From assembly GCA_016235595.1 (NCBI GenBank), contig JACRJX010000026.1:62001-126000 (forward strand): a stretch of DNA of 64,000 nt, written 5' to 3'. The translations under genes and the position numbers were made by a program. Positions 8,122 to 19,030 of the stretch are shown one piece after another (position 1 is the stretch's first letter; the number at the start of each line of letters is the position of its first letter). Below the pieces are notes generated by a model. It made no database searches and was not told where the DNA came from. It saw nothing but the letters and a program-made list of their open reading frames with translations. Origin of the DNA: Verrucomicrobiota bacterium (GTDB lineage: Bacteria; Verrucomicrobiota; Verrucomicrobiia; CAIQCK01).

Positions 8122-9312
8122 TTACACGCACTTCGGCATCGGCGTCCAGGCGCCTTGGGCGGCGCTGCTCTTGATGCACGTCTCGATGAAGGCGAGACCC
8201 ATCCAGCCGTCCTCGACGTTGGCATACTTCGCGCCGTCGCACTTGAAGGGCTTGCCGGCTTTCCATGCGCGCACGTCTGCCTCGAAGCAGCGGTGCAGCC
8301 GCGCGAATGCATCGTGGAATCCCTCCGGGTGGCCGGCCGGAATGGTTGGCTCGGCCATGAGATCGGCGGGCACATCCTTCGGCAGGAAACCGTCGCCTGG
8401 CGTCACCGCACCGCGGCTGTAAACCCGGTCGGGTTGGTTCGGCAGACTGATGGTAAGGGATTCGGGATTCTCCTGGCGCCATTGGAGAGTGCCTTTGGTG
8501 CCAGCGACGAGAACGCCGAGGTTGTTTTTCTGTCCGATGCAGATCTGTGATGCACGCACCAGGGCTTTGCCGCCGTTGCTGAGCTTGCAGTAGATGGTGA
8601 AGTGGTCGTCAATTGGCCTGCCTTCGACAAGCATCTCCAGATGAGCCGCGACGTCGGTAACGTTCAGGCCGGTGACGTAGCGGAGTTGCATCAAGGCGTG
8701 AGTGCCAATGTCGCCGCCGCAGCCGGAGCCGCCTGCGAGCTTGGGATTGGTGCGCCATGCAGCCTGCATCTGGCCGGTGGCTTCGAGCCTGGTGGCAAGC
8801 CAGCCTTGCAGGTAATAGCTGTCCACCCAGCGCACCTCGCCGAGGAGGCCGCTGCGCACGATGTAGCGCGAGAGGCGGCTGGTCCAGTGGCCGAGGTAGG
8901 TGTGGGCGACACAGAAGGGGACATTGAGCTGGCGGGAGGTCTTGACGAGATCCTCGGCCTCCTGAAGGTTCATGCAGAGCGGCTTCTCGCAGAAGACCGC
9001 GATGCCCGCCTTCATCGCCTTCATCGCCGGGTCGTAGTGGACGAAGTTCGGCGTGACGATGAGGATGTAATCGAGCTTCTCGTCCGCCGGGAGCTTGGCG
9101 TTGGCGGCGATCATCTCGTCGTAGGAACCGTAGCCCTTGATGGGGTAGGGCCAGTTGGCGGCTTCCTCCAGCGCGACCTTGGGGTCGGGGAAGAGCGCAG
9201 CGGCGGTGACGCGGCGGGTGCCGTCAGAATGGATTGCCTTCTGGTGCGGCTGGACGATGAACGCGCCTTTGCCGCCGCCGACCAGACCGACATTAAGAGG
9301 TTTTTGTGACAT
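8122..9312 (-). CDS. Gfo/Idh/MocA family oxidoreductase (cytosolic)
   Basis: This 396-residue NAD(P)-dependent dehydrogenase-like protein has an N-terminal Rossmann fold with VGLVGGGKGAF (residues 8-18). The family E-K-P motif occurs in VFCEKPLCMN (near 110), followed by the C-terminal beta-sheet domain. Unlike most relatives in this window it has no signal peptide, so it acts in the cytosol. It starts 27 bases after the xylose isomerase stop and shares a terminator with it, so the pair forms one operon. A role in sugar or inositol-type polyol oxidation coupled to isomerisation is inferred; the substrate is not determined. Confidence 0.92.
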   Translation of the reverse strand: MSQKPLNVGLVGGGKGAFIVQPHQKAIHSDGTRRVTAAALFPDPKVALEEAANWPYPIKGYGSYDEMIAANAKLPADEKLDYILIVTPNFVHYDPAMKAMKAGIAVFCEKPLCMNLQEAEDLVKTSRQLNVPFCVAHTYLGHWTSRLSRYIVRSGLLGEVRWVDSYYLQGWLATRLEATGQMQAAWRTNPKLAGGSGCGGDIGTHALMQLRYVTGLNVTDVAAHLEMLVEGRPIDDHFTIYCKLSNGGKALVRASQICIGQKNNLGVLVAGTKGTLQWRQENPESLTISLPNQPDRVYSRGAVTPGDGFLPKDVPADLMAEPTIPAGHPEGFHDAFARLHRCFEADVRAWKAGKPFKCDGAKYANVEDGWMGLAFIETCIKSSAAQGAWTPMPKCV

Positions 9313-9339
9313 GTGTTTTCCTTTCGTGTTGTTGTTCGT

Positions 9340-10656
<1,317 letters not shown>

Positions 10657-10895
10657 GATATGGTTTGTCCGTGTTTAGGCGGTTGATATTTCGAATTCCT
10701 GTGCGCGGATAGATATCGAATCGGTGGATGGCAGGCAAGCCAAGAAAGTGGGGGCAGAACAGCTATTGGACGGCGACGTTCTTGATTTCGGCTTCGCAGA
10801 CGACGGCCAGAGTGGATGATGCACCAAGCAACCCGATGAGATGGAGGATGATGCGTTCCACGAATGGCTTCATGCTATTTTGAGCGACATTCTAG

Positions 10896-10922
10896 TTGAA
10901 AAGCTCTCTCTCTCAATACAAT
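10896..10922 (+). promoter_or_regulatory. Possible sigma-70 promoter for panD
   Basis: TTGAAA at 10896-10901 and TACAAT at 10917-10922 resemble -35 and -10 hexamers but are 15 bases apart, shorter than ideal. The panD ATG follows 11 bases later, so the transcript would be almost leaderless. The rest of the 277-base spacer 10657-10933 holds the xylA upstream region, with two GATAT(TT)CGAAT copies at 10685-10696 and 10712-10721. Confidence 0.3.
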
Positions 10923-10933
10923 GTTTGCGGCAA

Positions 10934-11296
10934 ATGTTAGTCACTTTGCTCAAGTCCAAGATTCACCGCGCCACAGTGAGCGGTTCGAGCGCGGATTACG
11001 AAGGCAGCCTGACGATTGACCTGGAGTTGATGGAGAAGGTTGGGCTGGTGCCTTATGAACGCATTCTGGCCAGTAACATGGCCAACGGCGCGCGTTTCGA
11101 GACCTACGCCATTCCTGGCGAGCGCGGCAAACGGCAGATCGTGCTCAACGGCGCCACCGCGCATCTTGGCAAGGCCGGCGATCTGCTCACCATCATGAGC
11201 TTCATCGAGATCGAGCCCAAACTGGTGCCCAGTTGGAAACCCAAGGTGATCGTCCTAGGCAAGGGCAACGGCATCATCACCGAGCGCGGCATCTGA
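10934..11296 (+). CDS. panD: Aspartate 1-decarboxylase
   Basis: This 120-residue protein is the pyruvoyl-dependent enzyme that converts L-aspartate to beta-alanine for pantothenate and coenzyme A synthesis. The self-cleavage site Gly24-Ser25 is present in DYEGSLTID at the position usual for PanD. The downstream motifs NGARFETYAIPGERG and LNGATAHLGKAGDLL are also conserved. The start at ATG 10934 (MLVTLLKSKIHRATV) gives the normal family length; an upstream ATG at 10841 would add an unusual extension. It is a single gene with no other pantothenate genes beside it. Confidence 0.95.
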   Translation: MLVTLLKSKIHRATVSGSSADYEGSLTIDLELMEKVGLVPYERILASNMANGARFETYAIPGERGKRQIVLNGATAHLGKAGDLLTIMSFIEIEPKLVPSWKPKVIVLGKGNGIITERGI

Positions 11297-11324
11297 GCGG
11301 CGGCGGTCAGCGGGGACTGGGGAC

Positions 11325-13382
11325 TTATTTGCTGGGGGCTGGATCGACCCAGCGTTTGCGGTCGCAGAAGAAGAGCATGTTGACGCCTTCAAACCGCTCG
11401 GGCGGGATGGCTTCCTTGAGCGGAAAATCCTGCGGAACTTTCAGGAACCTCAGGATGTCTGCCCACGGCCACCATTCATCAAACATGATCTCCGACAGAA
11501 AACGACGATTGAGCGTAATCGGTGTCAACAGCAGTGCGGAGATGTGTTGGTGCAGGTCGTTGATATTGTAAAACTGCTTCCGGTGCATGGGGATCCAGAA
11601 GCAACGGCGATTGCCATACCAGGCGACCGCCCAAGGTTGATCGCTCGCCATGAATTCCTGCGCATCGAGATAGGACGTTGCCTGGGCGATCTTCGGCGGG
11701 AAATAGGGCGGGTAGGCATAACGATCCGCCGTCGGGCCGATCAGACGCAAGCCGACCGGAAGCGCCGTCGCCGCGACGAATAGGGCGACGACACAGCCGC
11801 GCCAGAGCGGCACGAAAATTTGAAGCCGGTCCAGCATGGTGAAGAAGAGCGCCGCGCCATACATCGTGATGAGCGGAGCCATCAGCACGAGCAGATTACC
11901 TTCCTGAGCCAGGCAGTTCGGCGGGCGCGGCTGAAGGCCGAGGACACATGTGACCAGGAAGAACGTGGCCGTGCTGCCGACGGTGAACCACTTGAATCGG
12001 TGGACGGAGGATCGGCGGAATCGGTAAAACAGCGATGCCGCGAAGAATGCCAGGATGACGCCGCTCCCGGTGGCCCACGGGCTATCGGTCCAGATCTCGC
12101 GCGCGTTGCGGCAGGCTTTGTTGAGAATGAGCGGGAGTGTGGCTGCGGCGAAATTCGGCTCCAAGGAGCGTTGAAGATTATCACGCAGGAGAGAGGGGAC
12201 TTTCTCGTAGATGCCAGTGTCGGCCAGACCGAACGGGTTGTTGCACCGCCAATAGTTGCGTGCCATCCACGGCCCCGCCAGCGACAAGAACATCGCGACC
12301 ATCGCGAGCGCGACCCATCCGCCACGTCCCAAACCCCACATTCGCCAAGCCAGGACGCAAGCGGGAAGGAGCAGCCAGCCGGCTGAATACTTCACCAGGA
12401 ATGCCGCGCCGATGATCGCGCCAGAGAGCAGCGTCAGCAGCAAGGCAATCACGGGCCGTCGTTCCTGCGTCAGCAGGTCATTGGCAACCACCAGCGCGAA
12501 CGTTGCCAGGCAGAGCCACATCATGGCAAACATGACATTCAATCCGGAGATGGCGTATTGGCAGATGGCTTCCGAGAGAACGAACAGCGCGGCAGCCATG
12601 ACACCGACGCGACGGTCAAACAGCCGGCGGGCAATGAAGTAGGTCAGCCAGCCATTGATCAGCGTCAACGGAATACCGAGGCCGTAAACAATCCACCGAT
12701 CCGGCCCAAAGCCCGTGGGCGCCTGCTCGGGTGGAACTGTGAACGACGTGGTCGGCGCCCAGAACAAGGCGAACAGCATCAGGAAGAATAAAATACCAGC
12801 AGCGTGCCACGGCAGTTCGCCCTTGCGCAGTCTCATCCTCAAGGCCCTGGGTAGGACCCCAAGCAGCAGCCAGACAGCTGCAATTATCGAAAACGTCCAC
12901 GTCCAGTAAGGCCAGCTCATCAGCTCAAACATGCGTTGACGCATCGTTTGCGGCTCGCCCCATTTCCATGACGGCGGCGGTTCGTCGCCGGGCCAAAGAG
13001 CGCCTTTCTGCACCATGTAGAACAAAGTGCCGATCAAGACCGGATAGGCCGGGGGATTCATCAGGTCCGGATGCTTCTGCAGCATCGTGTTGCGCCAGCG
13101 CGGGCAGTTCATCAGCTGCCACATGCTCAACGGTCGGATGAACTGCGTTGTGTAGCCGTCGCCGCGCAGCAGATTGCGACCCAGTTGGGCCTGGTCCATG
13201 GCCTCTGGATACCGCAGGCTGGAGAACTGATTGCCAGCGTAGAGCAAGAGCAACGCGCCCAACGTGACCGCCAACAACACGCCCCGCAAGACGCGCTGGC
13301 CGATGCCAATGTCCAGCGAGTGAACGGTGTCTTGAATCGCGGCCTGTATGGGTCGCAGTTTCTCTTCTTCCGGATTGCTCAC
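11325..13382 (-). CDS. GT-C fold integral membrane glycosyltransferase (ArnT/PMT-like)
   Basis: This 685-residue polytopic membrane protein has about 10-12 hydrophobic segments from residue 33 onward. The first periplasmic loop carries EAMDQAQLGRNLLRGDGY, which resembles the acidic loop of GT-39/ArnT-type enzymes. These transfer sugars from polyprenyl-phosphate donors to proteins or lipids on the outer face of the inner membrane. The C-terminal part (after about 560) is a soluble periplasmic region. The ATG overlaps the stop of the sigma-54 response regulator by 4 bases, so it is the last gene of a regulatory operon, which is odd for a glycosyltransferase. The substrate is unknown. Confidence 0.75.
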   Translation of the reverse strand: MSNPEEEKLRPIQAAIQDTVHSLDIGIGQRVLRGVLLAVTLGALLLLYAGNQFSSLRYPEAMDQAQLGRNLLRGDGYTTQFIRPLSMWQLMNCPRWRNTMLQKHPDLMNPPAYPVLIGTLFYMVQKGALWPGDEPPPSWKWGEPQTMRQRMFELMSWPYWTWTFSIIAAVWLLLGVLPRALRMRLRKGELPWHAAGILFFLMLFALFWAPTTSFTVPPEQAPTGFGPDRWIVYGLGIPLTLINGWLTYFIARRLFDRRVGVMAAALFVLSEAICQYAISGLNVMFAMMWLCLATFALVVANDLLTQERRPVIALLLTLLSGAIIGAAFLVKYSAGWLLLPACVLAWRMWGLGRGGWVALAMVAMFLSLAGPWMARNYWRCNNPFGLADTGIYEKVPSLLRDNLQRSLEPNFAAATLPLILNKACRNAREIWTDSPWATGSGVILAFFAASLFYRFRRSSVHRFKWFTVGSTATFFLVTCVLGLQPRPPNCLAQEGNLLVLMAPLITMYGAALFFTMLDRLQIFVPLWRGCVVALFVAATALPVGLRLIGPTADRYAYPPYFPPKIAQATSYLDAQEFMASDQPWAVAWYGNRRCFWIPMHRKQFYNINDLHQHISALLLTPITLNRRFLSEIMFDEWWPWADILRFLKVPQDFPLKEAIPPERFEGVNMLFFCDRKRWVDPAPSK

Positions 13383-14779
13383 AGATCTTCCAGCTTATAG
13401 TCGTGCAGTTTCCGATGCAAGGTGCGTCGGCTGATGCCGAGTCGGCGCGCGGATTCGCTACGGTTGCCGTCGGTGGCTTTCAGGGCGTTGATGATCATCA
13501 AACGTTCCACTTCGTCCAGTGTCAGGTTGCTCTTGGCCAGTTGCTCCGGAGGCACGGTGCCTTGCTCGTGCGCCGTCTGCACCATGGCGCTCACGGCGGG
13601 CGGCAGGTCGCGCAGGGCGATTTTGTCAGCGCGAGCCAGCACGACTGCCCGCTCGACAGCGGTGCGCAGCTCGCGGACGTTGCCGGGCCAGGGATAGAGC
13701 TGCATGGCGCTCATCGCTTGCGGCGTGATCTCGGAGATGATCTTGTTGTTCTCGCGTGCATACTCCCGCAGGAATGCATTCGCCAGCAACACCACGTCCT
13801 CGGCGCGTTGGCGCAGTGGCGGCAGGGTGATGGTGACGACCTGCAAACGGTAGAAAAGGTCGTCGCGGAACTTCCCGGCCTTGACCAGTTCTTCCAGGTT
13901 GCGGTTGGTGGCGGCCACAAGGCGCACGTCCACTGACAGCGTCTTGTTACCGCCGACGCGCTCAAACTGCCGCTCGCCAAGCACGCGCAAGATCTTCACC
14001 TGCACGGACGGGTCAATCTCGCCGATCTCGTCGAGGAAGATCGTGCCGCCGTCGGCTTCCTCGAAACGGCCGATCCGCCGCTCCAACGCGCCAGTGAATG
14101 CGCCTTTCTCGTGACCAAAAAGCTCGCTCTCCAGCAGGTTCTGCGACAGAGCCGCGCAATGCACCGCCATAAACGGCCCGTTCCGCCGGGGACTGAGTTG
14201 GTGGACGGCACGCGCCACCAGCTCTTTGCCGGTGCCGCTTTCGCCTTGAATCAACACCGTGGCGCGGCTTGGCGCGACCTGCCGGATTGTGTCGAGCACC
14301 TCGACCATCGGCGTGGACTGGCCGATGATGTTCTCCATGCCATAGCGCTTGTCGAGTTGCTGGCGCAGCGTGACGTTCTCCACCTCCAGGCGGCGGCTCT
14401 TCAACGCTCGCGCCAGCACCAGTTCCAAGCGGTCGAGGTCAATCGGCTTGGTTAGATAATCATGCGCGCCGCGGCGCATCGCATCGACGGCGTTCTCGAC
14501 GGTGCCGTAGGCCGTCATGACGATGCAGATCGGTGGATGCGCGACCGACTGCGCGCGCTGCACCAGTTGCAGTCCATCGAAGTCCGGCATGCGCAGATCC
14601 GTCAACACGATGTCGAAAGTCTCGCTCTCCAGCAGCCGCGTCGCCGCGGTGCCGTCTTCGGCGATGGTGATGGCGTAATCTTGTTCCAGCGCGCGGCGCA
14701 AGCCCTCGCGAGTGTGCTTTTCGTCATCAACGATCAACACGCTTGGTTTGGCGGACGAGTTCTCGGTCTCCATAATCAT
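13379..14779 (-). CDS. NtrC-family sigma-54 response regulator
   Basis: This 466-residue regulator has three clear modules. The receiver domain (about 10-125) has phospho-acceptor Asp61 in [12 protein letters not shown]. The AAA+ sigma-54 interaction domain (about 148-380) has Walker A GESGTGKE (179-186) and an intact GAFTGA loop (226-231), which is required for contact with sigma-54. A Fis-type helix-turn-helix follows near the C-terminus ([20 protein letters not shown]). It overlaps the kinase stop by 4 bases and the glycosyltransferase start by 4 bases. It should activate sigma-54 promoters when phosphorylated by the adjacent kinase. Confidence 0.95.
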   Translation of the reverse strand: MIMETENSSAKPSVLIVDDEKHTREGLRRALEQDYAITIAEDGTAATRLLESETFDIVLTDLRMPDFDGLQLVQRAQSVAHPPICIVMTAYGTVENAVDAMRRGAHDYLTKPIDLDRLELVLARALKSRRLEVENVTLRQQLDKRYGMENIIGQSTPMVEVLDTIRQVAPSRATVLIQGESGTGKELVARAVHQLSPRRNGPFMAVHCAALSQNLLESELFGHEKGAFTGALERRIGRFEEADGGTIFLDEIGEIDPSVQVKILRVLGERQFERVGGNKTLSVDVRLVAATNRNLEELVKAGKFRDDLFYRLQVVTITLPPLRQRAEDVVLLANAFLREYARENNKIISEITPQAMSAMQLYPWPGNVRELRTAVERAVVLARADKIALRDLPPAVSAMVQTAHEQGTVPPEQLAKSNLTLDEVERLMIINALKATDGNRSESARRLGISRRTLHRKLHDYKLEDL

Positions 14780-15957
14780 CCCTCTGCGGGCGCCTCCAGC
14801 AGTTTGGCTGCGGATGCCGGGGACACTCCCAGCATGCGGGCGCGCTTTTCCTGCGTTGGCAGCCGGACGCGGAACACGGTGCCTTTGCCGACGGCGCTGT
14901 CCACGTCAATCGCGCCACCGTGTTGTTGAACAATTCGACGCACGATCATCAAGCCGAGGCCAGAGCCGCCTTTCTTGGTGCTTTCGTATGGCTCGAAAAT
15001 CCTGCCGATAAGATTGGGTGGAATCCCCGCGCCGGTGTCACTGACGTTGACGACGACAAAGTCCTCCGTGCGCTCGGTCGCGACGGTCAGACTGCCGCCG
15101 GGCTGCATCGCTTGCAGCGCATTCTTGATGAGGTTGATGAACACCTGTTTCATTTGGTCGTGGTCGAGCCAGACGCGTGGCAGACCGCGGCTTAAGTTAA
15201 CTTCTGCAACGATGCCGGCATCACGGATTTCGGCGCTCATGAATTGGAGCGTTTCCTCAAGGACGGCGTTCAAAGACTCCAGCGTCATGTGCGGCGGGGT
15301 GGGGCGGGCAGCACGCAGGAAATCCGAGATGATCTTGTCCATACGGACCACCTCCGCTTTGGCGGTGCGCACGGATTCCTTCAATGCCGAGCGCTTCTCG
15401 GCGGGCAGGTGGCGCAACTCACGATCGAGCAGTTGCAGATGGATGTTAAGCGAGTTCAGTGGATTGCCGATCTCGTGCGCCACGCCGGCCGCCAGCAGCG
15501 ATACAGCCTCGTTGCGCTCGTTGGCGATGGTGTCGGCGGTCTGTCTGCGCGCGGTCGTCACATCGCGGAGTATCAGGACCGTGCCGCCGCCCGCCGCCGT
15601 CAGCGGGACAGCGTGCAGATGCAGATAGCGCTGTTGTGGATAGAACACCTCGATTTCGCGGCTGAAGACACGCGACTGGCCGTTTCCAGCCACTTCCCAT
15701 TTCAGGTCAGGCAGGTAGCGTCGCAGCAACAGGCCGAGCGCCGTGTCTTGCGGGACGCCGAGCAATTCCGTCGCAGCTTGGTTGAGATAGGAAATGCGTC
15801 CCTCGTGATTGGTGACGATCACGCCCTCAGCAAGCGAATTGAATACTGCCTCAAAGAAGCCTTTCTCGCCCGCAAGCTGGCTAAAGTAGTCCTGTACCCT
15901 TTCGGTATCGAACCAGTTCAGTTTGCCCAGCAGCTTTTGTCGAAATTTCGGCTTCAT
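14776..15957 (-). CDS. Cytosolic PAS-domain histidine kinase (NtrB-like)
   Basis: This 393-residue kinase has no membrane helices. It has a PAS domain (about 35-135, with GVIVTNHEGRISYLNQAA), then a HisKA phospho-acceptor helix with His161 in GVAHEIGNPLNSLN. The HATPase domain has an N box (FINLIKNALQAMQPGG) and G boxes (DTGAGIPPN, GSGLGL). The soluble layout is like NtrB, so the signal is probably internal and sensed through PAS. It is the first gene of the kinase/regulator/glycosyltransferase operon, with 4-base overlaps throughout. The 233-base spacer upstream (15958-16190) holds its promoter. Confidence 0.94.
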   Translation of the reverse strand: MKPKFRQKLLGKLNWFDTERVQDYFSQLAGEKGFFEAVFNSLAEGVIVTNHEGRISYLNQAATELLGVPQDTALGLLLRRYLPDLKWEVAGNGQSRVFSREIEVFYPQQRYLHLHAVPLTAAGGGTVLILRDVTTARRQTADTIANERNEAVSLLAAGVAHEIGNPLNSLNIHLQLLDRELRHLPAEKRSALKESVRTAKAEVVRMDKIISDFLRAARPTPPHMTLESLNAVLEETLQFMSAEIRDAGIVAEVNLSRGLPRVWLDHDQMKQVFINLIKNALQAMQPGGSLTVATERTEDFVVVNVSDTGAGIPPNLIGRIFEPYESTKKGGSGLGLMIVRRIVQQHGGAIDVDSAVGKGTVFRVRLPTQEKRARMLGVSPASAAKLLEAPAEG

Positions 15958-16167
15958 TGACGCAACTCGTCACACTTCGTTGTCTCACCAACATGGGCTG
16001 GCGCTGTGGCAAATGTGCCCAATTGCGTCCACAATCATAGAGTTCTTGTTCATTCTCTATAATTTCCCGGCGCAAACACTAGCACAACGGAAGCGATGTC
16101 ATCAAGCGCGGTTTCGTCGTGCGAAAGCAGCCACTCGAAGCCGCGGTTTGCGGCTGTTCCGCGCCAA

Positions 16168-16186
16168 AGCGCTGTTATCCAGCGCT
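16168..16186 (-). terminator. Weak hairpin after cytochrome gene
   Basis: AGCGCTG at 16168-16174 pairs with CAGCGCT at 16180-16186 around a 5-base loop, just beyond the cytochrome stop on the minus strand. Only TTT-GG follows, so terminator function is uncertain. Confidence 0.3.
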
Positions 16187-16190
16187 GCGG

Positions 16191-17555
16191 TCACTGCAAC
16201 GGCTTGCCGTCGAGTTCACCGGTGAGGGTGTGGAGAAACTTGACGACCAGTGCCACGTCGCGGTCGGGGATATCGGTGTGGAGTTGATACTTGCCCATCA
16301 GCTTTACGACCTTGGCGAGATCGCTGGTGGAACCATCGTGGAGATAGGGGAAAGTGAGCGCGATATTGCGCAGTGTTGGCACTTTGAACTTATGGCTGTC
16401 GGATTCCTTCTTGGTGACGCTAAAGCGGCCGTCATCGGCTGGCGTTGGATTGCCGCGGTCGGCGTAGTAGTTTTCGTAACGGCTGAATTTCTCGAACGAC
16501 TTGCCACCGAGAATCTGCCCGGCATGACACGTGTAGCATCCGTCGGCTGTGAAAAGACGGTAGCCTTCCTGTTCGTCCGCCGTCAGAGCGTCAGTCGTGC
16601 CGCGCAGGAACCGATCGAAGCGTGAGTTGACGGTAACGAGCGATTTCTCGAAGGTGGCGATAGCATCGGTGATGCTGGCCTTGGTAATGCCTTCGGGATA
16701 GAGCTTGGCGAAAGCACTCTCATATTCCTTGTCGGCCTTGACCTTGCCCGGCACGGTGTCCCAGTTGGCACCCATCTCGATGGGGTTGGCGACAGGGCCG
16801 GCGGCTTGCTCCTGGAGGTCGGCGGCGCGGCCGTCCCAGAATTGGACGAAGGCATGGGAGGCATTGAAGACGGTGGGGGCGTTGATGCCGCCTTTTTGAT
16901 TACGGATGCCGGTGGAGAACTGCGCTTGATCGGTGCCACCTTTCTTCAAGTCGTGACAGGAGGCGCAGGAAAGGGTGTTGTCTCCGGAGAGGCGTGTGTC
17001 GTGGTAAAGCTTGCGGCCGAGCGCGACCTTGTCGGAATTCAAACCTTTTGGCTCATTCAGCGGCAGGACCGCACTGGCATAGAGCGGATGATTCCCATCA
17101 GCCGCACCGTTGGCGAGCGCGCGTCCGTTGCGAATCCAGCCCATCAGCGCCGCCTTGTCATTGCTCGTCAGGCCGCTGCCCCAGTGCATCATCTGGTAAT
17201 CACCCGGCGGCATCGAGCCGATTTCCATCACGCGCTGGATTTTCGCCAGCACGGCCTCGTTCACGGGTGTTGGACCGAAACAATCCTGTGGGACATTGAG
17301 CTCTTCTGTGCCTCGCTGGATGTCTTTGGCGATGATGGAGGAAGCGACGGGCAGTTTGGCGTAGAACGGCAGCGTTGCCTTGTCGGAATGGCAGTCAATG
17401 CACTTGTTTTCGAACATCGAGACCACGGCTTCGAATCGCGCGTCTTTGGCGTTCGCTCGGAGCGCGGGATCCGGCTTGCGGGTGATCAAAAGGTTCGAGA
17501 CCGGAAACGCCAGCGCAATGGCGAGCAGCACAACGATCCAGAGCAGTTTTTTCAT
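16191..17555 (-). CDS. Exported triheme cytochrome c peroxidase-like protein
   Basis: This 454-residue protein has an N-terminal signal/anchor helix (about 2-24) and three CxxCH heme sites: CIDCH (52-56), CASCH (197-201) and CYTCH (340-344). Residues about 40-150 look like a heme-binding domain found in other exported bacterial proteins. Residues about 160-450 form the diheme cytochrome c peroxidase/MauG-like part (GRKLYHDTRLSGDNTLSCASC, then FWDGRAADLQEQA and PTLRNIALTFPYLHDG). The ATG at 17553-17555 gives a proper signal peptide; the frame extends upstream without coding character. Either H2O2 reduction or MauG-like oxidation is possible. It is transcribed divergently from apgM. Confidence 0.88.
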   Translation of the reverse strand: MKKLLWIVVLLAIALAFPVSNLLITRKPDPALRANAKDARFEAVVSMFENKCIDCHSDKATLPFYAKLPVASSIIAKDIQRGTEELNVPQDCFGPTPVNEAVLAKIQRVMEIGSMPPGDYQMMHWGSGLTSNDKAALMGWIRNGRALANGAADGNHPLYASAVLPLNEPKGLNSDKVALGRKLYHDTRLSGDNTLSCASCHDLKKGGTDQAQFSTGIRNQKGGINAPTVFNASHAFVQFWDGRAADLQEQAAGPVANPIEMGANWDTVPGKVKADKEYESAFAKLYPEGITKASITDAIATFEKSLVTVNSRFDRFLRGTTDALTADEQEGYRLFTADGCYTCHAGQILGGKSFEKFSRYENYYADRGNPTPADDGRFSVTKKESDSHKFKVPTLRNIALTFPYLHDGSTSDLAKVVKLMGKYQLHTDIPDRDVALVVKFLHTLTGELDGKPLQ

Positions 17556-17718
17556 AGTCTTATCCTCCCGCCTTCTTTGAAAGGCATCTGCCTCAAAACA
17601 CCGAAAGCGTCGCAAACGATACAGCACACGATAGCCTGGCGCAAGTTTGGCGGCGCGGAAGGCTTTGGAGCGATTTCCCCTTTGACGCGGCCGCCAAGTT
17701 TCAGCAATATCGCGCGCC

Positions 17719-18939
17719 ATGAACCTAGACCAAGTTTACGCCAAGTTGCAGGAACCTTCGGACAAGACCATTTGCCTGCTCGTGCTGGATGGTGTTGGCG
17801 ACATCGCCGTCGAAGCCACTGGCTGGAAGACTCCGCTGGAGGCCGCGCGCACGCCCAATCTCGACGCGCTCGCCAAGCGCAGCGCCTTGGGCCGGCTCAC
17901 GCCCGTCGCGCCCGGCATCACGCCTGGCAGCGGTCCCGGCCACCTCGGTTTGTTCGGCTACGACCCGCTGGAGTTTGAAGTCGGCCGCGGCGTCATCGAG
18001 GCGCTCGGCCTCGGTATGGATCTCAAGCACGGCGACGTTTGCGCGCGCGCGAACTTCTGCACGCTCGACGAGAAGGGCATCGTGACCGACCGCCGCGCGG
18101 GCCGCGTCGCCACGGAGATCACGGAGGAGCAGTGCGCGTTGCTCGGCAGCAAGATCAAGAAGATCGGCGACACGCAGGTGCTCATCCAGGCCGGCAAGGG
18201 GCACCGTTTCGTGGTCGTGTTCCGCGGCAAAGGTCTGGAAGGGCCGCTCACCGACACCGATCCCGGCCACGAGGGCATGGCCATCGCCACCGCCAAGCCC
18301 GCGGGCGACACCGCCGGCCAGAAGAAGGTGGCGAAGCTGATTGCGGAGTTCTACAAGCAGGCGCTGCCGTTGCTCAAGGGCCGCAAGCCCGCCAACGGGT
18401 TCCTCATGCGCGGTATTGCTCATCAGCCGGCCATCCCGACGTTCGAGGAGCGTTACGCGCTCAAGGCCGCCTGCATCGCCATTTACCCGATGTATAAGGG
18501 CCTCGCCCAACTCGTTGGCATGAAGAAGATCGAGGGCGCGCACGACATCAAGGAAGAGTTCGACCTCGCGATCAAGGCCAAGGGCGAATTCAACTACGTC
18601 TTTGTCCACTACAAGCCGACCGACGCCTACGGCGAAGACGGCTACTTCGCGGCGAAGGTCAAGGCCATCGAGGAACTGGACGCCGCGTTGCCGATGCTGC
18701 TCAAGGCGAAGTTTGACGTGCTGGCGGTGACCGGCGATCACTCGACGCCGTGCCCGGTGAAAGGCCATTCGTGGCATCCGCAGCCGGTGCTGATCAACAG
18801 CGAGATCAGCGGCAGCGACGGTCTGGAGCGCCTCACGGAAAGATGCGCCAACAGCGGCTCACTCGGCATCATGGAGGCGAAGTATCTCATCCGCCACATG
18901 CAGGCCAACGCAAAGATGTTCGCCAAGTTCGGCGCATAA
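17719..18939 (+). CDS. apgM: 2,3-bisphosphoglycerate-independent phosphoglycerate mutase, archaeal type
   Basis: This 406-residue protein belongs to the ApgM branch of the alkaline phosphatase superfamily, which interconverts 3- and 2-phosphoglycerate in glycolysis using two metal ions. Features seen: Asp24 in LLVLDGVGD, the nucleophile Ser71 in TPGSGPGHLGLFGYDP, the metal motif HYKPTDAYGEDG near 292-303, and TGDHSTPCPVKGHSWHP near 335-351. Length is normal for this type, which is shorter than the bacterial GpmI enzyme. It stands alone between divergent and convergent neighbours and is followed by a strong terminator. Confidence 0.95.
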   Translation: MNLDQVYAKLQEPSDKTICLLVLDGVGDIAVEATGWKTPLEAARTPNLDALAKRSALGRLTPVAPGITPGSGPGHLGLFGYDPLEFEVGRGVIEALGLGMDLKHGDVCARANFCTLDEKGIVTDRRAGRVATEITEEQCALLGSKIKKIGDTQVLIQAGKGHRFVVVFRGKGLEGPLTDTDPGHEGMAIATAKPAGDTAGQKKVAKLIAEFYKQALPLLKGRKPANGFLMRGIAHQPAIPTFEERYALKAACIAIYPMYKGLAQLVGMKKIEGAHDIKEEFDLAIKAKGEFNYVFVHYKPTDAYGEDGYFAAKVKAIEELDAALPMLLKAKFDVLAVTGDHSTPCPVKGHSWHPQPVLINSEISGSDGLERLTERCANSGSLGIMEAKYLIRHMQANAKMFAKFGA

Positions 18940-18971
18940 CAGATTGCGCGTTTTCTGCTTAGTGTGAAAAT

Positions 18972-19009
18972 GAGAAGGACAGGCGAGTTGCCTGTCCTTC
19001 TCTGTTTTT
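18972..19009 (+). terminator. Rho-independent terminator of apgM
   Basis: A perfect 13-bp stem (18972-18984 with 18990-19002) with a 5-base loop is followed by TGTTTTT. It lies 32 bases after the apgM stop. An A-rich flank on the left may let it also slow the convergent minus-strand transcript. Confidence 0.88.
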
Positions 19010-19030
19010 GAGTTGGAAGAGTGAGACGCC

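Noticed and set aside
10685-10721. Two GATAT(TT)CGAAT copies upstream of xylA
   Set aside because: Short, imperfect and without a known binding protein; could be chance, so not listed as an operator.
16015-16075. Possible promoter and ATAGAG/CTCTAT repeat upstream of the histidine kinase
   Set aside because: The hexamer spacing does not fit a standard promoter and the 6-base arms are too short to support a regulatory call.
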